Both the position numbers and the translations under genes were made by a program. 64,000 nt of DNA from Sphingobium sp. TCM1. GTDB lineage: Bacteria; Pseudomonadota; Alphaproteobacteria; Sphingomonadales; Sphingomonadaceae. Where the stretch lies: the NCBI RefSeq assembly GCF_001650725.1, contig NZ_LXVX01000011.1, positions 248,001 to 312,000 on the forward strand. The letters run 5' to 3'. Of this stretch, positions 35,549 through 44,241 are shown in pieces; positions within the stretch are counted from its first letter, which is position 1; each line of letters opens with the position of its first letter. The notes beneath the pieces are model-generated. The model saw only the letters and a program-made list of their open reading frames with translations. It was not told the origin of the DNA and ran no database searches.

Positions 35549-37177
35549 ATGCCCTCGTCTGTCGTTCTCCGCCGCCTTCGGACGCTACTGCTAGCGGGGG
35601 GACTGGCGGCCGGAACAGCGGTGGCAGGCCCGGCACCGGGCGAGAAAGCCGACATCCTTATCCGAGGCGGCACCATCCATGATGGCGGCACCGGCGAACC
35701 CTATGTCGGCGATGTCGCGCTGAAGGGCGACCGGATCATCTATGTCGGCCGCGCCGCGCCCATGACGGCGGCGCAGGTGATCGACGCACGGGGCATGATC
35801 GTCGCCCCCGGCTTCATCGACGCCCATACCCATGCCGACAGCTTCATCCGCTCGCCCGACGCCGCGACGCGGGTCAATGCCGCCTGGCTGAACCAGGGGG
35901 TCAGCACCGTGATGATCGGCGTGGACGGTTTCGGCACGCCGGACGTCGGCGCGGATGCGGCGAAGCTGGAAGCGTCGGGGATCGGCACGAACATCGTGCC
36001 CTTCATCGGCTTTGGCGCGGTGCGGCAGCGGGTGTTGGGGCAGGATGCACGCCCCCCCCGGCCGAATGAACTGGACGCGATGAAGGCGCTGGTCGCCAAG
36101 GGCATGTGCGAGGGCGCAACCGGCTTTTCGGCCGGGCTTTTCTACCCGCCGCAGAGCTTCGCCAGGACGGAAGAGGTGGTGGCTGTTGCGCGGGAGGCGG
36201 CGATCCGGGGCGGCCTGTACGACACGCACCAGCGCGACGAGTCCAGCTATTCCATCGGTTTGCTGGGATCGGTGAAGGAAGCCATCGCCATCGGCCGGCA
36301 AGCGGTAATGCCGGTCCATTTCGCGCATCTCAAGGCGCTGGGCGTGGATGTGCAGGGCCAGGCGCCTGCGGTGATCGCGGAAATCGAGGCTGCGCGGAAG
36401 GCCGGGCAGGATGTGACGGCCGACCAATATCCCTGGCTGGCATCGGGATCGAGCCTGGACGCATCGCTTCTGCCGGGCTGGGCGGTGGATGGCGGCGGCG
36501 CGGCGCTGGTCCGGCGGCTGGACGATCCTGCGACGCTGACGAAGATTCGGGATGAGATGCAGAATAATCTGCGGCGGCGCGGCGGTGCGAAGGCGCTGCT
36601 GTTGATCGCTCAGGGCTTCCCCTGGACCGGCCGGACGCTGGAGCAGGTGGCGGCCGAGTGGCAAGTCGATCCGCGCGATGCGGCGCTGCGCATCATTCGC
36701 CAGAGCATCGAGTCCAGCGAACCGGGAAAGAAGGGCAAGGGCACGGCCGTCGCCTCCTTCAACATGGCGCAGGCCGATGTCGACCTGCTGATGAAGCAGC
36801 CCTGGGTCGTGACCTCCTCGGACGGGTCCGATGGGCACCCCCGCATGTTCGCGACCTTCCCCGAAAAATATGTCCAATATGTCCGGGACCGGAAGGTCAT
36901 CAGCCTCCAGGCCTTCGTTCGTCAGTCGACGGGATTGACTGCGGACATCTACAAGCTCGACCGTCGCGGCTATCTGAAGCCGGGCTATCATGCCGATGTG
37001 GTGGTGATCGACCCCGCCCATTATGCCCCGCGCGCGGACTATGTGCATCCGCGCGAACTGAGCGTTGGCGTAGCCAGGCTGTTCGTGAACGGCCAGTTGG
37101 CGGTCAGCGACAGCCAGGCGACCGGCGCGACGGCGGGTCGGGCATTGCTGCGGCCTCGGCCGACGGCCTGCCCTTGA
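35549..37177 (+). CDS. Exported N-acyl-D-amino-acid deacylase
   Basis: 542 residues from ATG 35549 (AAGGA ten bases upstream). Signal peptide LRTLLLAGGLAAGTAVAGPA. Amidohydrolase signatures of D-aminoacylases: APGFIDAHTHADSF, CEGATGFSAGLFYPPQSF, VHFAHLKALG, TSSDGSDGHPRMF. The family hydrolyses N-acyl-D-Glu, -D-Asp or neutral N-acyl-D-amino acids. With export to the periplasm, it would release free D-amino acid for the DAACS symporter of the neighbouring operon. The gene is divergent from lysR, with a shared operator motif. Confidence 0.87.
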   Translation: MPSSVVLRRLRTLLLAGGLAAGTAVAGPAPGEKADILIRGGTIHDGGTGEPYVGDVALKGDRIIYVGRAAPMTAAQVIDARGMIVAPGFIDAHTHADSFIRSPDAATRVNAAWLNQGVSTVMIGVDGFGTPDVGADAAKLEASGIGTNIVPFIGFGAVRQRVLGQDARPPRPNELDAMKALVAKGMCEGATGFSAGLFYPPQSFARTEEVVAVAREAAIRGGLYDTHQRDESSYSIGLLGSVKEAIAIGRQAVMPVHFAHLKALGVDVQGQAPAVIAEIEAARKAGQDVTADQYPWLASGSSLDASLLPGWAVDGGGAALVRRLDDPATLTKIRDEMQNNLRRRGGAKALLLIAQGFPWTGRTLEQVAAEWQVDPRDAALRIIRQSIESSEPGKKGKGTAVASFNMAQADVDLLMKQPWVVTSSDGSDGHPRMFATFPEKYVQYVRDRKVISLQAFVRQSTGLTADIYKLDRRGYLKPGYHADVVVIDPAHYAPRADYVHPRELSVGVARLFVNGQLAVSDSQATGATAGRALLRPRPTACP

Positions 37178-37476
37178 GGGTGTGAAATCACTCAACAACG
37201 GTCGGTAAAGTTTTAGCAAGGGTGGCACGATTGCCGGGGCTGCGGCGGAGCCGATACCTATCCCCCACCCTGCAAATAAATTGCGACCCATTGTACCCAT
37301 TTCCGGCACATCCTCGTGCCTTATCCATAATTAACCCCAATTCGGAATATTTCATATCCTGCTCGCAACGATTCTGTGCGAAAAGGATGGAAGAATATTC
37401 ATAAGAAACGGATGTGAGAGGGCGTGAAGGGCGATTCGTCTATTCATGAAAATTTATAGATATTTAGGAGGCAATC
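37178..37476. other. AT-rich leader upstream of the esterase gene
   Basis: 299 bases without a gene. The last 150 bases are unusually AT-rich (for example AAAATTTATAGATATTTAGG before the start codon), suitable for a promoter, but no clear regulator site was recognised. Confidence 0.4.
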
Positions 37477-38487
37477 ATGCGTATTGGCCGACTAACCCTG
37501 TCGTTTCTTTCGATTTTCGTTCTCCTTGCTCCGCAAGGTGTATCCGCTGCGGAAAAACTGCCCGCACTGGGCGCCGATCCAGCCCGAATTTCGATTTCGG
37601 GCCTGTCGTCCGGCGCCTTCATGGCGGTGCAATATGATGTCGCCTTCTCCGCCAGCACCATCGGCGTGGGCGTGGTTGCTGGCGGTCCCTATAATTGCGT
37701 CTATGTCAATCTGGGCGGAATCTACACCTGCATGCAGGGGGCGCCTGTCGGGCAATCGTCCTACCAGGCTGCGGTCGGCTTTGCCGGCCTGGGTCAGATT
37801 GATCCGGTCAATCACATTGCCGGTCAGAAAATCTATCTGTTCAGTGGCACCCAGGACACTACCGTCAGGCAATCGGTGATGGACGCGGTGCATGATTTTT
37901 ATCGAGCGGCGAACGTGCCGGCGAGCAGCATCCAATATGTCAAGGGAACCGCGGCCGGCCATGCGTTCATCTCGGACGATTTCGGCAATGGCTGCGCCAT
38001 CACCCAGGCGCCGTTCGTCAACGAATGCACCGTGGCCGGCGCGCTCTACGACCAGCCGGCGGCGATCCTGACTCAGATCTACGGGCCGCTGAAACCCAAG
38101 GCCACGAGCCTGTCTTCCTCGCCGATAGCGTTCGATCAGGCTCAGTTCGCCGGTGCGCTGAGCGGCATGGCGCCCTCGGGCTATCTCTATGTCCCCAAAA
38201 GCTGCCAGCAAAGCGCCGCGAAATGCGCGGTGCATGTCGTTTTCCATGGCTGCCTCCAGAGCGCGGACGCGGTCGGCGACGCAGTCTATGGCAAGCTGGG
38301 TTATAATGAATGGGCGGATAGCAACGGCATCATCATCCTCTATCCGCAGGTCGACAAGAGCAGCATTCCCTTCAATCCGCAGGGGTGCTGGGACTGGTGG
38401 GGCTATAGTGGGCTGAACTTCCAGACGAAGGGCGGCGCGCAGCTTTCGGCGGTCCACGCCATGGTCCAGCAACTGGTCAGCCAATAG
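37477..38487 (+). CDS. Secreted PHB-depolymerase-type esterase
   Basis: 336 residues. Signal peptide LTLSFLSIFVLLAPQGVSAA; the start has an ideal Shine-Dalgarno (TAGGAGG). The serine-hydrolase box is ISGLSSGAFMAVQYDVAFS (nucleophile Ser44 in G-L-S-S-G), followed by VFHGCLQS and a C-terminal WDWWGYSG. This matches the extracellular short-chain poly(3-hydroxybutyrate) depolymerase/esterase group. Eight cysteines suggest disulphides in the exported protein. A terminator follows, so it is monocistronic. Substrate could also be another ester polymer. Confidence 0.82.
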   Translation: MRIGRLTLSFLSIFVLLAPQGVSAAEKLPALGADPARISISGLSSGAFMAVQYDVAFSASTIGVGVVAGGPYNCVYVNLGGIYTCMQGAPVGQSSYQAAVGFAGLGQIDPVNHIAGQKIYLFSGTQDTTVRQSVMDAVHDFYRAANVPASSIQYVKGTAAGHAFISDDFGNGCAITQAPFVNECTVAGALYDQPAAILTQIYGPLKPKATSLSSSPIAFDQAQFAGALSGMAPSGYLYVPKSCQQSAAKCAVHVVFHGCLQSADAVGDAVYGKLGYNEWADSNGIIILYPQVDKSSIPFNPQGCWDWWGYSGLNFQTKGGAQLSAVHAMVQQLVSQ

Positions 38488-38511
38488 CATCCGCGACATT
38501 GGCCGACGAAA

Positions 38512-38548
38512 AAGGGGGTGGAGAGGCCTATTGCTCCTCCACCCCCTT
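38512..38548. terminator. Bidirectional hairpin terminator
   Basis: AAGGGGGTGGAG, 13-base loop, CTCCACCCCCTT: 12-bp perfect stem between the converging esterase and TBDR genes, with A and T tracts at its ends that suit termination on either strand. Confidence 0.85.
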
Positions 38549-38563
38549 GTCCTTTGCCTCGCT

Positions 38564-41440
38564 TCAGTTGGTCTTGAAGCGCACGCCCACGCGGAAGGCG
38601 CGACCCAACAGGTCGCTGAAGGTCGAATTGGCCGACAGGCCGCTTTCTGGCAGCAGGATCGGATCCTTGTCGAACAGGTTGGTGATGTTGAAGAACAACT
38701 GACCGTCGGACCCGCCAACCTTGATCTTCGCGGTGAAGTTGAGGTCGGTGTAGAATGTACCGTCGATATGGTTGCTGTTGATCGTCGGATTGGCCGCGGT
38801 GCTGGTCGGGCAGGCCGACGTGCAGACGACATAGGTGTTGTTGTAGGTCCCCGAACTGACGCCGCGCCCGACCGCGGTGATCGAGTAGCTCGGCGTGTCG
38901 AAGGTCGCCGACAGGCGGAAGATCCACTCCGGCGTGCCGCTGGTCTGCCCGCTATTCTGGCCGACCGTGTCGACCGCCACAGACACGCCGTTGTCGACGA
39001 GGTTTTCCAGATAGTTGGTCGCGGTGCCGCGCAAGGTCAGGTTGCTGGAACTGCTGTTGAATATCTGGTCGAGCGGGACGCGGTAGCTGGCTTCATAGTC
39101 GATGCCGCGCACCTTGACCTTGGCGAAGTTGAAGGGGCTGGCCGAAACGAAATAGTCGCGCACGCCATCCGGATCGGGGACGATGGCATCGCAGAAGGAT
39201 TGCAGTCCTTCGGTGCAGCGGCGGGCGATGTCGTCGGCGAAGAACTGGCTGATCGCATCTGACACCTTGGTGCGGAACCAGTCGACCGAGAAGGAGAATC
39301 CCGGCAGGAAGCGGGGTTGCAGCACGGCGCCGAGCGTCAGCGTATCGGCCTTTTCCGGCTTCAGCGCCAGATTTCCGGTAGTCAGTTCGCGGAAGGTCGC
39401 GCCGGCATATTGGCCATAAGCCGACCCGGTGCTGAATGTGTTGGTGCGCGACGTGCCCGACTGGAACAGTTCGTTGAGGTTGGGCGCGCGAATGTCGCGT
39501 GAGCGGGTGCCGCGCAGGCGAATGTCGTCGATCGGCTGCCAGGTCAGGCCGGCCTTCCAGGTCGTCACCGTGCCGGAGGTGGAATAATCGGTCACGCGCG
39601 CCGCGCCGTTGAATTCCGCGCCCAGGCCCAGGGGCACGACCGTTTCCAGATAGGCTTCCTTGACATTGTAGCTGCCGAAGGTGGGACGGAAATTGCCGAC
39701 CGACCAGCCGCTCTGATATTCGATCGGGACATAGCCCGAAACCTCTTCCTTGCGATATTCGCCGCCCACTGCGACGCTGACATCGCCGGCCCAGGTGGCA
39801 AAGGGCGTCATGGACAGGTTGACGCCCGCCACCGTCTGCTTGAACCGTTGGTCGCGATAGGGATCGCCCAGCACCCATTCGACCGCCGCCGGATTCGCGA
39901 CGCCGACGCCGAGGCGGTTCAGCGGAATGCAGCCATTGGTCGGGCTGGTCAGGGTGGACCGGCAGACGATCGTGCCCGCCGCCACGCCCAGCGCATTGCC
40001 CGCCGGGGCGAACACGGCGTCGGTCGCCAGGGCCAGGCGCGACGTGTTCATGATGTCGCGCAGCAGTTCATGCGTGTCGGTCTGGCCATATTGGGCATAG
40101 GCATCCCATATCGCCTTGTTGCCGAACATCTGGAATTCACCGCCCGCACCGATGGTGTAGCGCTGCACCTCGCGGCTGCTGTTGTTCTTGCGATAGGGCA
40201 TATCGGCTGCCGACGTGCCCAGCGTGACGTTCGTCACGCCCGCCAGCGCGGCGCTGCCCAGCGCCTGGATCAGATAGGCATTGTCGGCGGTCAGGGTGAA
40301 GGTCGCCGCCTGCGGCCCGGAATTGAACAGCGTCTTGTTCCAGTTGTAGGACGCTTCGCCATAGACCCCGATCCAGTCGGCCAGTTCGTAGCTGAGGCGG
40401 CCATAGACGCCGCGCCGATCGTCCGTGGCGTCGAGGCCGATGCGACGCGATGTGTCGTTGATCGCCCAGTCGCCGCCGACCGTCTGCGAACTGTCGGTCA
40501 GCGAACCGAACTGATATTGCCGCGCGACGCCGCCTTGGTCGAAATAGGTGCCGCGCAGCGCTGTCGATCCGCCGACCTGCGAGCGGATGATGCTGCCGGG
40601 CGTGGCGTTCCATGTGCCCGCGCCGCGAACCACCAGATTGGCCGGGCCGCCAGCGGCAATGGCGGCTGCGGTATTCGCCACGGTCCGATACCCTAGCTGG
40701 TTCCAGTCGCGATCCACTTCGAAAATGCCGTCGCGATGGGCATATTCGCCAGCCAGAAGGATGCGGCCGCGCCCGCCGGCGAAGCTCTTGCCCACCGCGC
40801 CGGAGAAGCTGTAGTTGAAGCCGTCACCCTTGTCGGTGATGCCGCTGTCGGCCTCCACCTTGATGCCTTCGAACGTCTTGTCGAGCACATAGTTGACGAC
40901 GCCGGCGACGGCGTCGGAGCCATAGGCGGCCGAAGCGCCGCCGGTCACGATCTCGACGCTCTTCACCAGCGACTGGGGGAAGGTGTTGATATCGACCAGC
41001 CCGGTGATGGTCGATCCGACCGAGCGGCGGCCGTCGAGCAGCACGAGCGTACGCACCTCACCCAGATTGCGAAGGTTCATCGTGTTGACGCCCGCCAGAC
41101 CCGAACTGATCGCGAGCCGTGAGTTGGACGGACGGGTGCTGCCCGCCAGCGCCGGGATCTGATTGACAAAGTCGGCGATATTATTGGTCGGCGACTGGTT
41201 CTCTATGTCCTCCTGCGTCATGACTGTCAGAGGGGTAGGAGACTGGAAGCCGTTGCGGATGATGCGGGTGCCGGTGACGACGATCTGGCTGTCGGGCGCA
41301 TCCGCTTCGACGCCCTGCTGCGGGGCGGCCGAATCCTGCGCCAGGGCGGGCGCGCCATGGACCAGAGCCAGCGCGGTCATCGCCAGACCAAGGCCGTGCG
41401 AGCGGCCGAACGACCGACGAATTCGCCTGAAATCACGCAT
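38564..41440 (-). CDS. TonB-dependent outer-membrane receptor
   Basis: 958 residues from the ATG at 41440, preceded by AAGGGGG. Signal peptide LGLAMTALALVHGAPALAQ, TonB-box-like DSQIVVTGTRI, plug (LRNLGEVRTLVLLDGRR, GSDAVAGVVNYV) and long barrel ending GVRFKTN. Same subfamily style as the receptor at 878. It is divergent from a Tat-exported Ntn-hydrolase gene, with 408 bases between, so the pair may handle one N-acylated substrate, but nothing in the receptor identifies it. Confidence 0.92.
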   Translation of the reverse strand: MRDFRRIRRSFGRSHGLGLAMTALALVHGAPALAQDSAAPQQGVEADAPDSQIVVTGTRIIRNGFQSPTPLTVMTQEDIENQSPTNNIADFVNQIPALAGSTRPSNSRLAISSGLAGVNTMNLRNLGEVRTLVLLDGRRSVGSTITGLVDINTFPQSLVKSVEIVTGGASAAYGSDAVAGVVNYVLDKTFEGIKVEADSGITDKGDGFNYSFSGAVGKSFAGGRGRILLAGEYAHRDGIFEVDRDWNQLGYRTVANTAAAIAAGGPANLVVRGAGTWNATPGSIIRSQVGGSTALRGTYFDQGGVARQYQFGSLTDSSQTVGGDWAINDTSRRIGLDATDDRRGVYGRLSYELADWIGVYGEASYNWNKTLFNSGPQAATFTLTADNAYLIQALGSAALAGVTNVTLGTSAADMPYRKNNSSREVQRYTIGAGGEFQMFGNKAIWDAYAQYGQTDTHELLRDIMNTSRLALATDAVFAPAGNALGVAAGTIVCRSTLTSPTNGCIPLNRLGVGVANPAAVEWVLGDPYRDQRFKQTVAGVNLSMTPFATWAGDVSVAVGGEYRKEEVSGYVPIEYQSGWSVGNFRPTFGSYNVKEAYLETVVPLGLGAEFNGAARVTDYSTSGTVTTWKAGLTWQPIDDIRLRGTRSRDIRAPNLNELFQSGTSRTNTFSTGSAYGQYAGATFRELTTGNLALKPEKADTLTLGAVLQPRFLPGFSFSVDWFRTKVSDAISQFFADDIARRCTEGLQSFCDAIVPDPDGVRDYFVSASPFNFAKVKVRGIDYEASYRVPLDQIFNSSSSNLTLRGTATNYLENLVDNGVSVAVDTVGQNSGQTSGTPEWIFRLSATFDTPSYSITAVGRGVSSGTYNNTYVVCTSACPTSTAANPTINSNHIDGTFYTDLNFTAKIKVGGSDGQLFFNITNLFDKDPILLPESGLSANSTFSDLLGRAFRVGVRFKTN

Positions 41441-41848
41441 GTACAGAACCCCCTTGTCACGGGACAGGGCTGCGCGCAGTGATTGCACGCGCGGCGTCAG
41501 AGCGCCGATCTGGCCCGACCCTTCCCTTCACCACATGACCGCAGGGCGGGCTCAAGCCTTCTGCCGATCCCCGCCCTGCCGTCATCACGATCCCCGCCGC
41601 GCCCCTCACTTGACGGGGGCAGACGCCGGTTCCATGACGGGGAGGTTACAGGGTGGTCGCGGCTGGTCAATAGATTTGGTATTACTTTGATCGTATAAAG
41701 GTATAGCCTGAGGGAATGGCGGCGAACCGCGACGGCCATCACGCTGGTTGATAGCTTGCAGTTATGGGCGCTGGGCGGCTTGCTATATGTGCGGCCGGCC
41801 ATCCTGCGATAATCGTCGCATAACAATCCCCTAGTCAAGGAGGCTGAG
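41441..41848. other. Divergent intergenic region, TBDR and acylase promoters
   Basis: 408 bases with no gene. Around 41670-41705 an AT-rich stretch (TTTGGTATTACTTTGATCGT) is a likely promoter area. No operator with the GCTAT-N11-ATAGGC pattern is present, so the neighbouring LysR protein is not predicted to act here. Confidence 0.4.
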
Positions 41849-44230
41849 TTGATTCAGCGTCGAGCGTTTCTTCTGGCCTCCGTGGCCGCCCTGGCCCTGC
41901 CGGGCAAGGTGATGGCGAAGTCGCTGGTCAAGGGCGGCAAGGCCTCGCAGCTCCGGGCGAAAGGGGCGAGGGCGCCGATCGAGATCATCGAGGACGAGCT
42001 GGGCGTGCCCCATGTGCGGGCACGGTCGCCGCATGACGCCTATTTCGGGCAAGGCTATCTGGTGGCGCGCGACCGGCTGTTCCAGATCGACATGGAGTAT
42101 CGCCGCGACATGGGGCGCATGGCCGAAGCCTTCGGCCCACGTTTCGTGGCGGCGGACAAGGCGGCGCGGCTGTTCCTCTATCGCGGCGACATTGACGCGG
42201 AACTGGCGGCATTGCCGCCCGGCGTGCTGGACTGTGCAAAGGGCTATGTCGCCGGCGTGAATGCGCGGATCTCCGAACTGGCGGCCGATCCGACGCAACT
42301 GCCGCTCGAATATGGGATATTGAACCTTCAGCCGCTGCGCTGGGACGTGCGCGACCTGGTGCGCAACAGGGGCATCGGCATGGGCGATGCCGATGATGAG
42401 GTGCGCCGCGCGCAGATGCAGGCGCTAGGGCTGCTGGATGCGGATCAGTTGATGGCGCCGCTGCGCCCGGCCTGGTCATTCACCGTGCCGGAGGGGCTGG
42501 ACTGCGCTGCGGTGAGCGATGCGGATTTGGGAATATTGGACCCATCGGCGCGGCCCGTGCCCTTTGACGCCATCCAGGAGGCATCGCTCGATCGTGCCGA
42601 GCGCCGCGCCGATCGTTTTGCCCAGGGCAGCAATGCCTGGACGATCGCGCCGTCCCGCAGCGCGACCGGGCGACCGATCCTTGCCAACGATCCGCATCTG
42701 GGCATCGGCGGATTCAGTCCCCGCCACATGGTCCATCTGACCGCGCCGGGGCTGGACGTGATCGGTGCGGGGGCACCCGGCCTGCCGGGCATCATGCAGG
42801 GGCACACCGATCGCTTCGCCTTCGGCCGGACCAATTTCCACATCGACCAGACAGACCTGTTCATCCTGCGCACCGACAAGGACGATCCGGAGCGATACTG
42901 GCACAAGGGGCGATGGAGGCGGTTCGAGACGTTCGAGGACGAGATTGCGGTCAAGGACGGGCCGGCGCAGCGCGTGAGCTTGCGTTATGCGCAGGGGCGG
43001 CCGATCGTGGCGCAGGACGCAGCGCGCCAGCGGGCCAGCGCATTCGCCACGGTCAGCATGTTGCCCGGCGCCAACATGCGCTTCGCGATCATCGCGATCA
43101 ACCTGGCGAGGGACTGGACGTCGCTGCGGCAGGCGTTCAAAATCCATGTGTCGCCGACCAATTTCCATTATGCCGATGTGGACGGCAATACCGGGTGGCA
43201 GACGATCGGCTTCACCCCCCGGCGGCCCCGGCATGACGGGCTGTTCCCGGCGCCGGGCGACGGCGATTTCGACTGGACGGGCATCATGCCGGTCGAGGAG
43301 ATGCCCCATGTATACAACCCCAAGGAAGGCTGGTTCGCGTCGGCCAACCAGTTGAACATTCCTCCCGACTATCCCCACGCCAGCAACGTCATCAGCTTCG
43401 ACTGGAGCGACCCCTTCCGCTACGACCGCATTTCCGACGTGCTGCGCAGCCAGCCCAGGCATCGCATCGAGGACAGCATCGCGCTCCAGCATGATGTTCG
43501 GTCGCTTCCGGCGCGCGCGCTCATGAAGCTGATCCCGGACAAGCTGCTGCCGGCGGCCGCTCCGGCCGCGGCGATGCTCAAGCGCTGGGATTGCGGGCTG
43601 GAGGCCGACAGCGCGGCAGCCTTGCTTTATGAAATGGTGATGCCGGAATTGCAGGCGGGCTTCCGCGATCTCGTCGTACCCGCCGCCGCGCGCGAGTTCA
43701 TACCGTCGGTCAACCTGTTCGAGATGCTGCGTATTCTCGCGACACCGGACAAGCGCCTCGGTCCGGTGCCGAATCTGGCGCGCGACGCGCTGATCGAGCG
43801 GTCGCTGGTGGCGGGTTGGAACAAGGCGCTGGAGCAGGGCGGTCCCGATCCGGCGCAATGGCGCTGGGGCGACCTGCACCGGGTCACGATCGCCCATCCG
43901 CTCTCGTCGCTGCCGGGGATCGGTGCGGCCTTCCCCAAAATCGACGGCGGCCGGTCGGGCGGCGACGGCTATACGCCGATGGCGCGCGGCTTCAATGGGA
44001 AGCGGGGCTATCAGGTGTCGCACGGTGCCAGCTATCTGCTGGTGGCGGATGTCGGCGCGTGGGACAATAGCCGCTTCCTGCTGCTGCCCGGCCAGTCGGG
44101 CGACCCTCGCTCGGCGCGCTATCGCGACTTCTATCCGCGCTGGGTGGCGGGCGAGATGCAGCCGCTCTGGTTCAGCCGGGAGGCGGTGGATCGACACGCG
44201 GCCGGGCGGATGGAGATTGTGCCGGCGTGA
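41849..44230 (+). CDS. Tat-exported penicillin-acylase-type Ntn hydrolase
   Basis: 793 residues starting with TTG at 41849 (AAGGAGG five to six bases upstream; no better ATG in frame). The N terminus QRRAFLLASVAALALP fits a twin-arginine signal. The autoproteolysis site is QG-SNAWTIAP: Ser261 would become the N-terminal nucleophile of the beta chain. Before it come the alpha-chain signatures DELGVPHVRA and GYLVARDRLFQIDM. The family includes penicillin G, aculeacin and acyl-homoserine-lactone acylases. The substrate here is unknown; quorum-signal degradation or amide catabolism are both possible. Confidence 0.88.
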   Translation: MIQRRAFLLASVAALALPGKVMAKSLVKGGKASQLRAKGARAPIEIIEDELGVPHVRARSPHDAYFGQGYLVARDRLFQIDMEYRRDMGRMAEAFGPRFVAADKAARLFLYRGDIDAELAALPPGVLDCAKGYVAGVNARISELAADPTQLPLEYGILNLQPLRWDVRDLVRNRGIGMGDADDEVRRAQMQALGLLDADQLMAPLRPAWSFTVPEGLDCAAVSDADLGILDPSARPVPFDAIQEASLDRAERRADRFAQGSNAWTIAPSRSATGRPILANDPHLGIGGFSPRHMVHLTAPGLDVIGAGAPGLPGIMQGHTDRFAFGRTNFHIDQTDLFILRTDKDDPERYWHKGRWRRFETFEDEIAVKDGPAQRVSLRYAQGRPIVAQDAARQRASAFATVSMLPGANMRFAIIAINLARDWTSLRQAFKIHVSPTNFHYADVDGNTGWQTIGFTPRRPRHDGLFPAPGDGDFDWTGIMPVEEMPHVYNPKEGWFASANQLNIPPDYPHASNVISFDWSDPFRYDRISDVLRSQPRHRIEDSIALQHDVRSLPARALMKLIPDKLLPAAAPAAAMLKRWDCGLEADSAAALLYEMVMPELQAGFRDLVVPAAAREFIPSVNLFEMLRILATPDKRLGPVPNLARDALIERSLVAGWNKALEQGGPDPAQWRWGDLHRVTIAHPLSSLPGIGAAFPKIDGGRSGGDGYTPMARGFNGKRGYQVSHGASYLLVADVGAWDNSRFLLLPGQSGDPRSARYRDFYPRWVAGEMQPLWFSREAVDRHAAGRMEIVPA

Positions 44231-44241
44231 TCTGACGAGGG

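Noticed and set aside
35591..37309. Minus-strand 572-residue frame opposite the D-aminoacylase gene
   Set aside because: Antisense shadow; the plus-strand protein has all amidohydrolase motifs.
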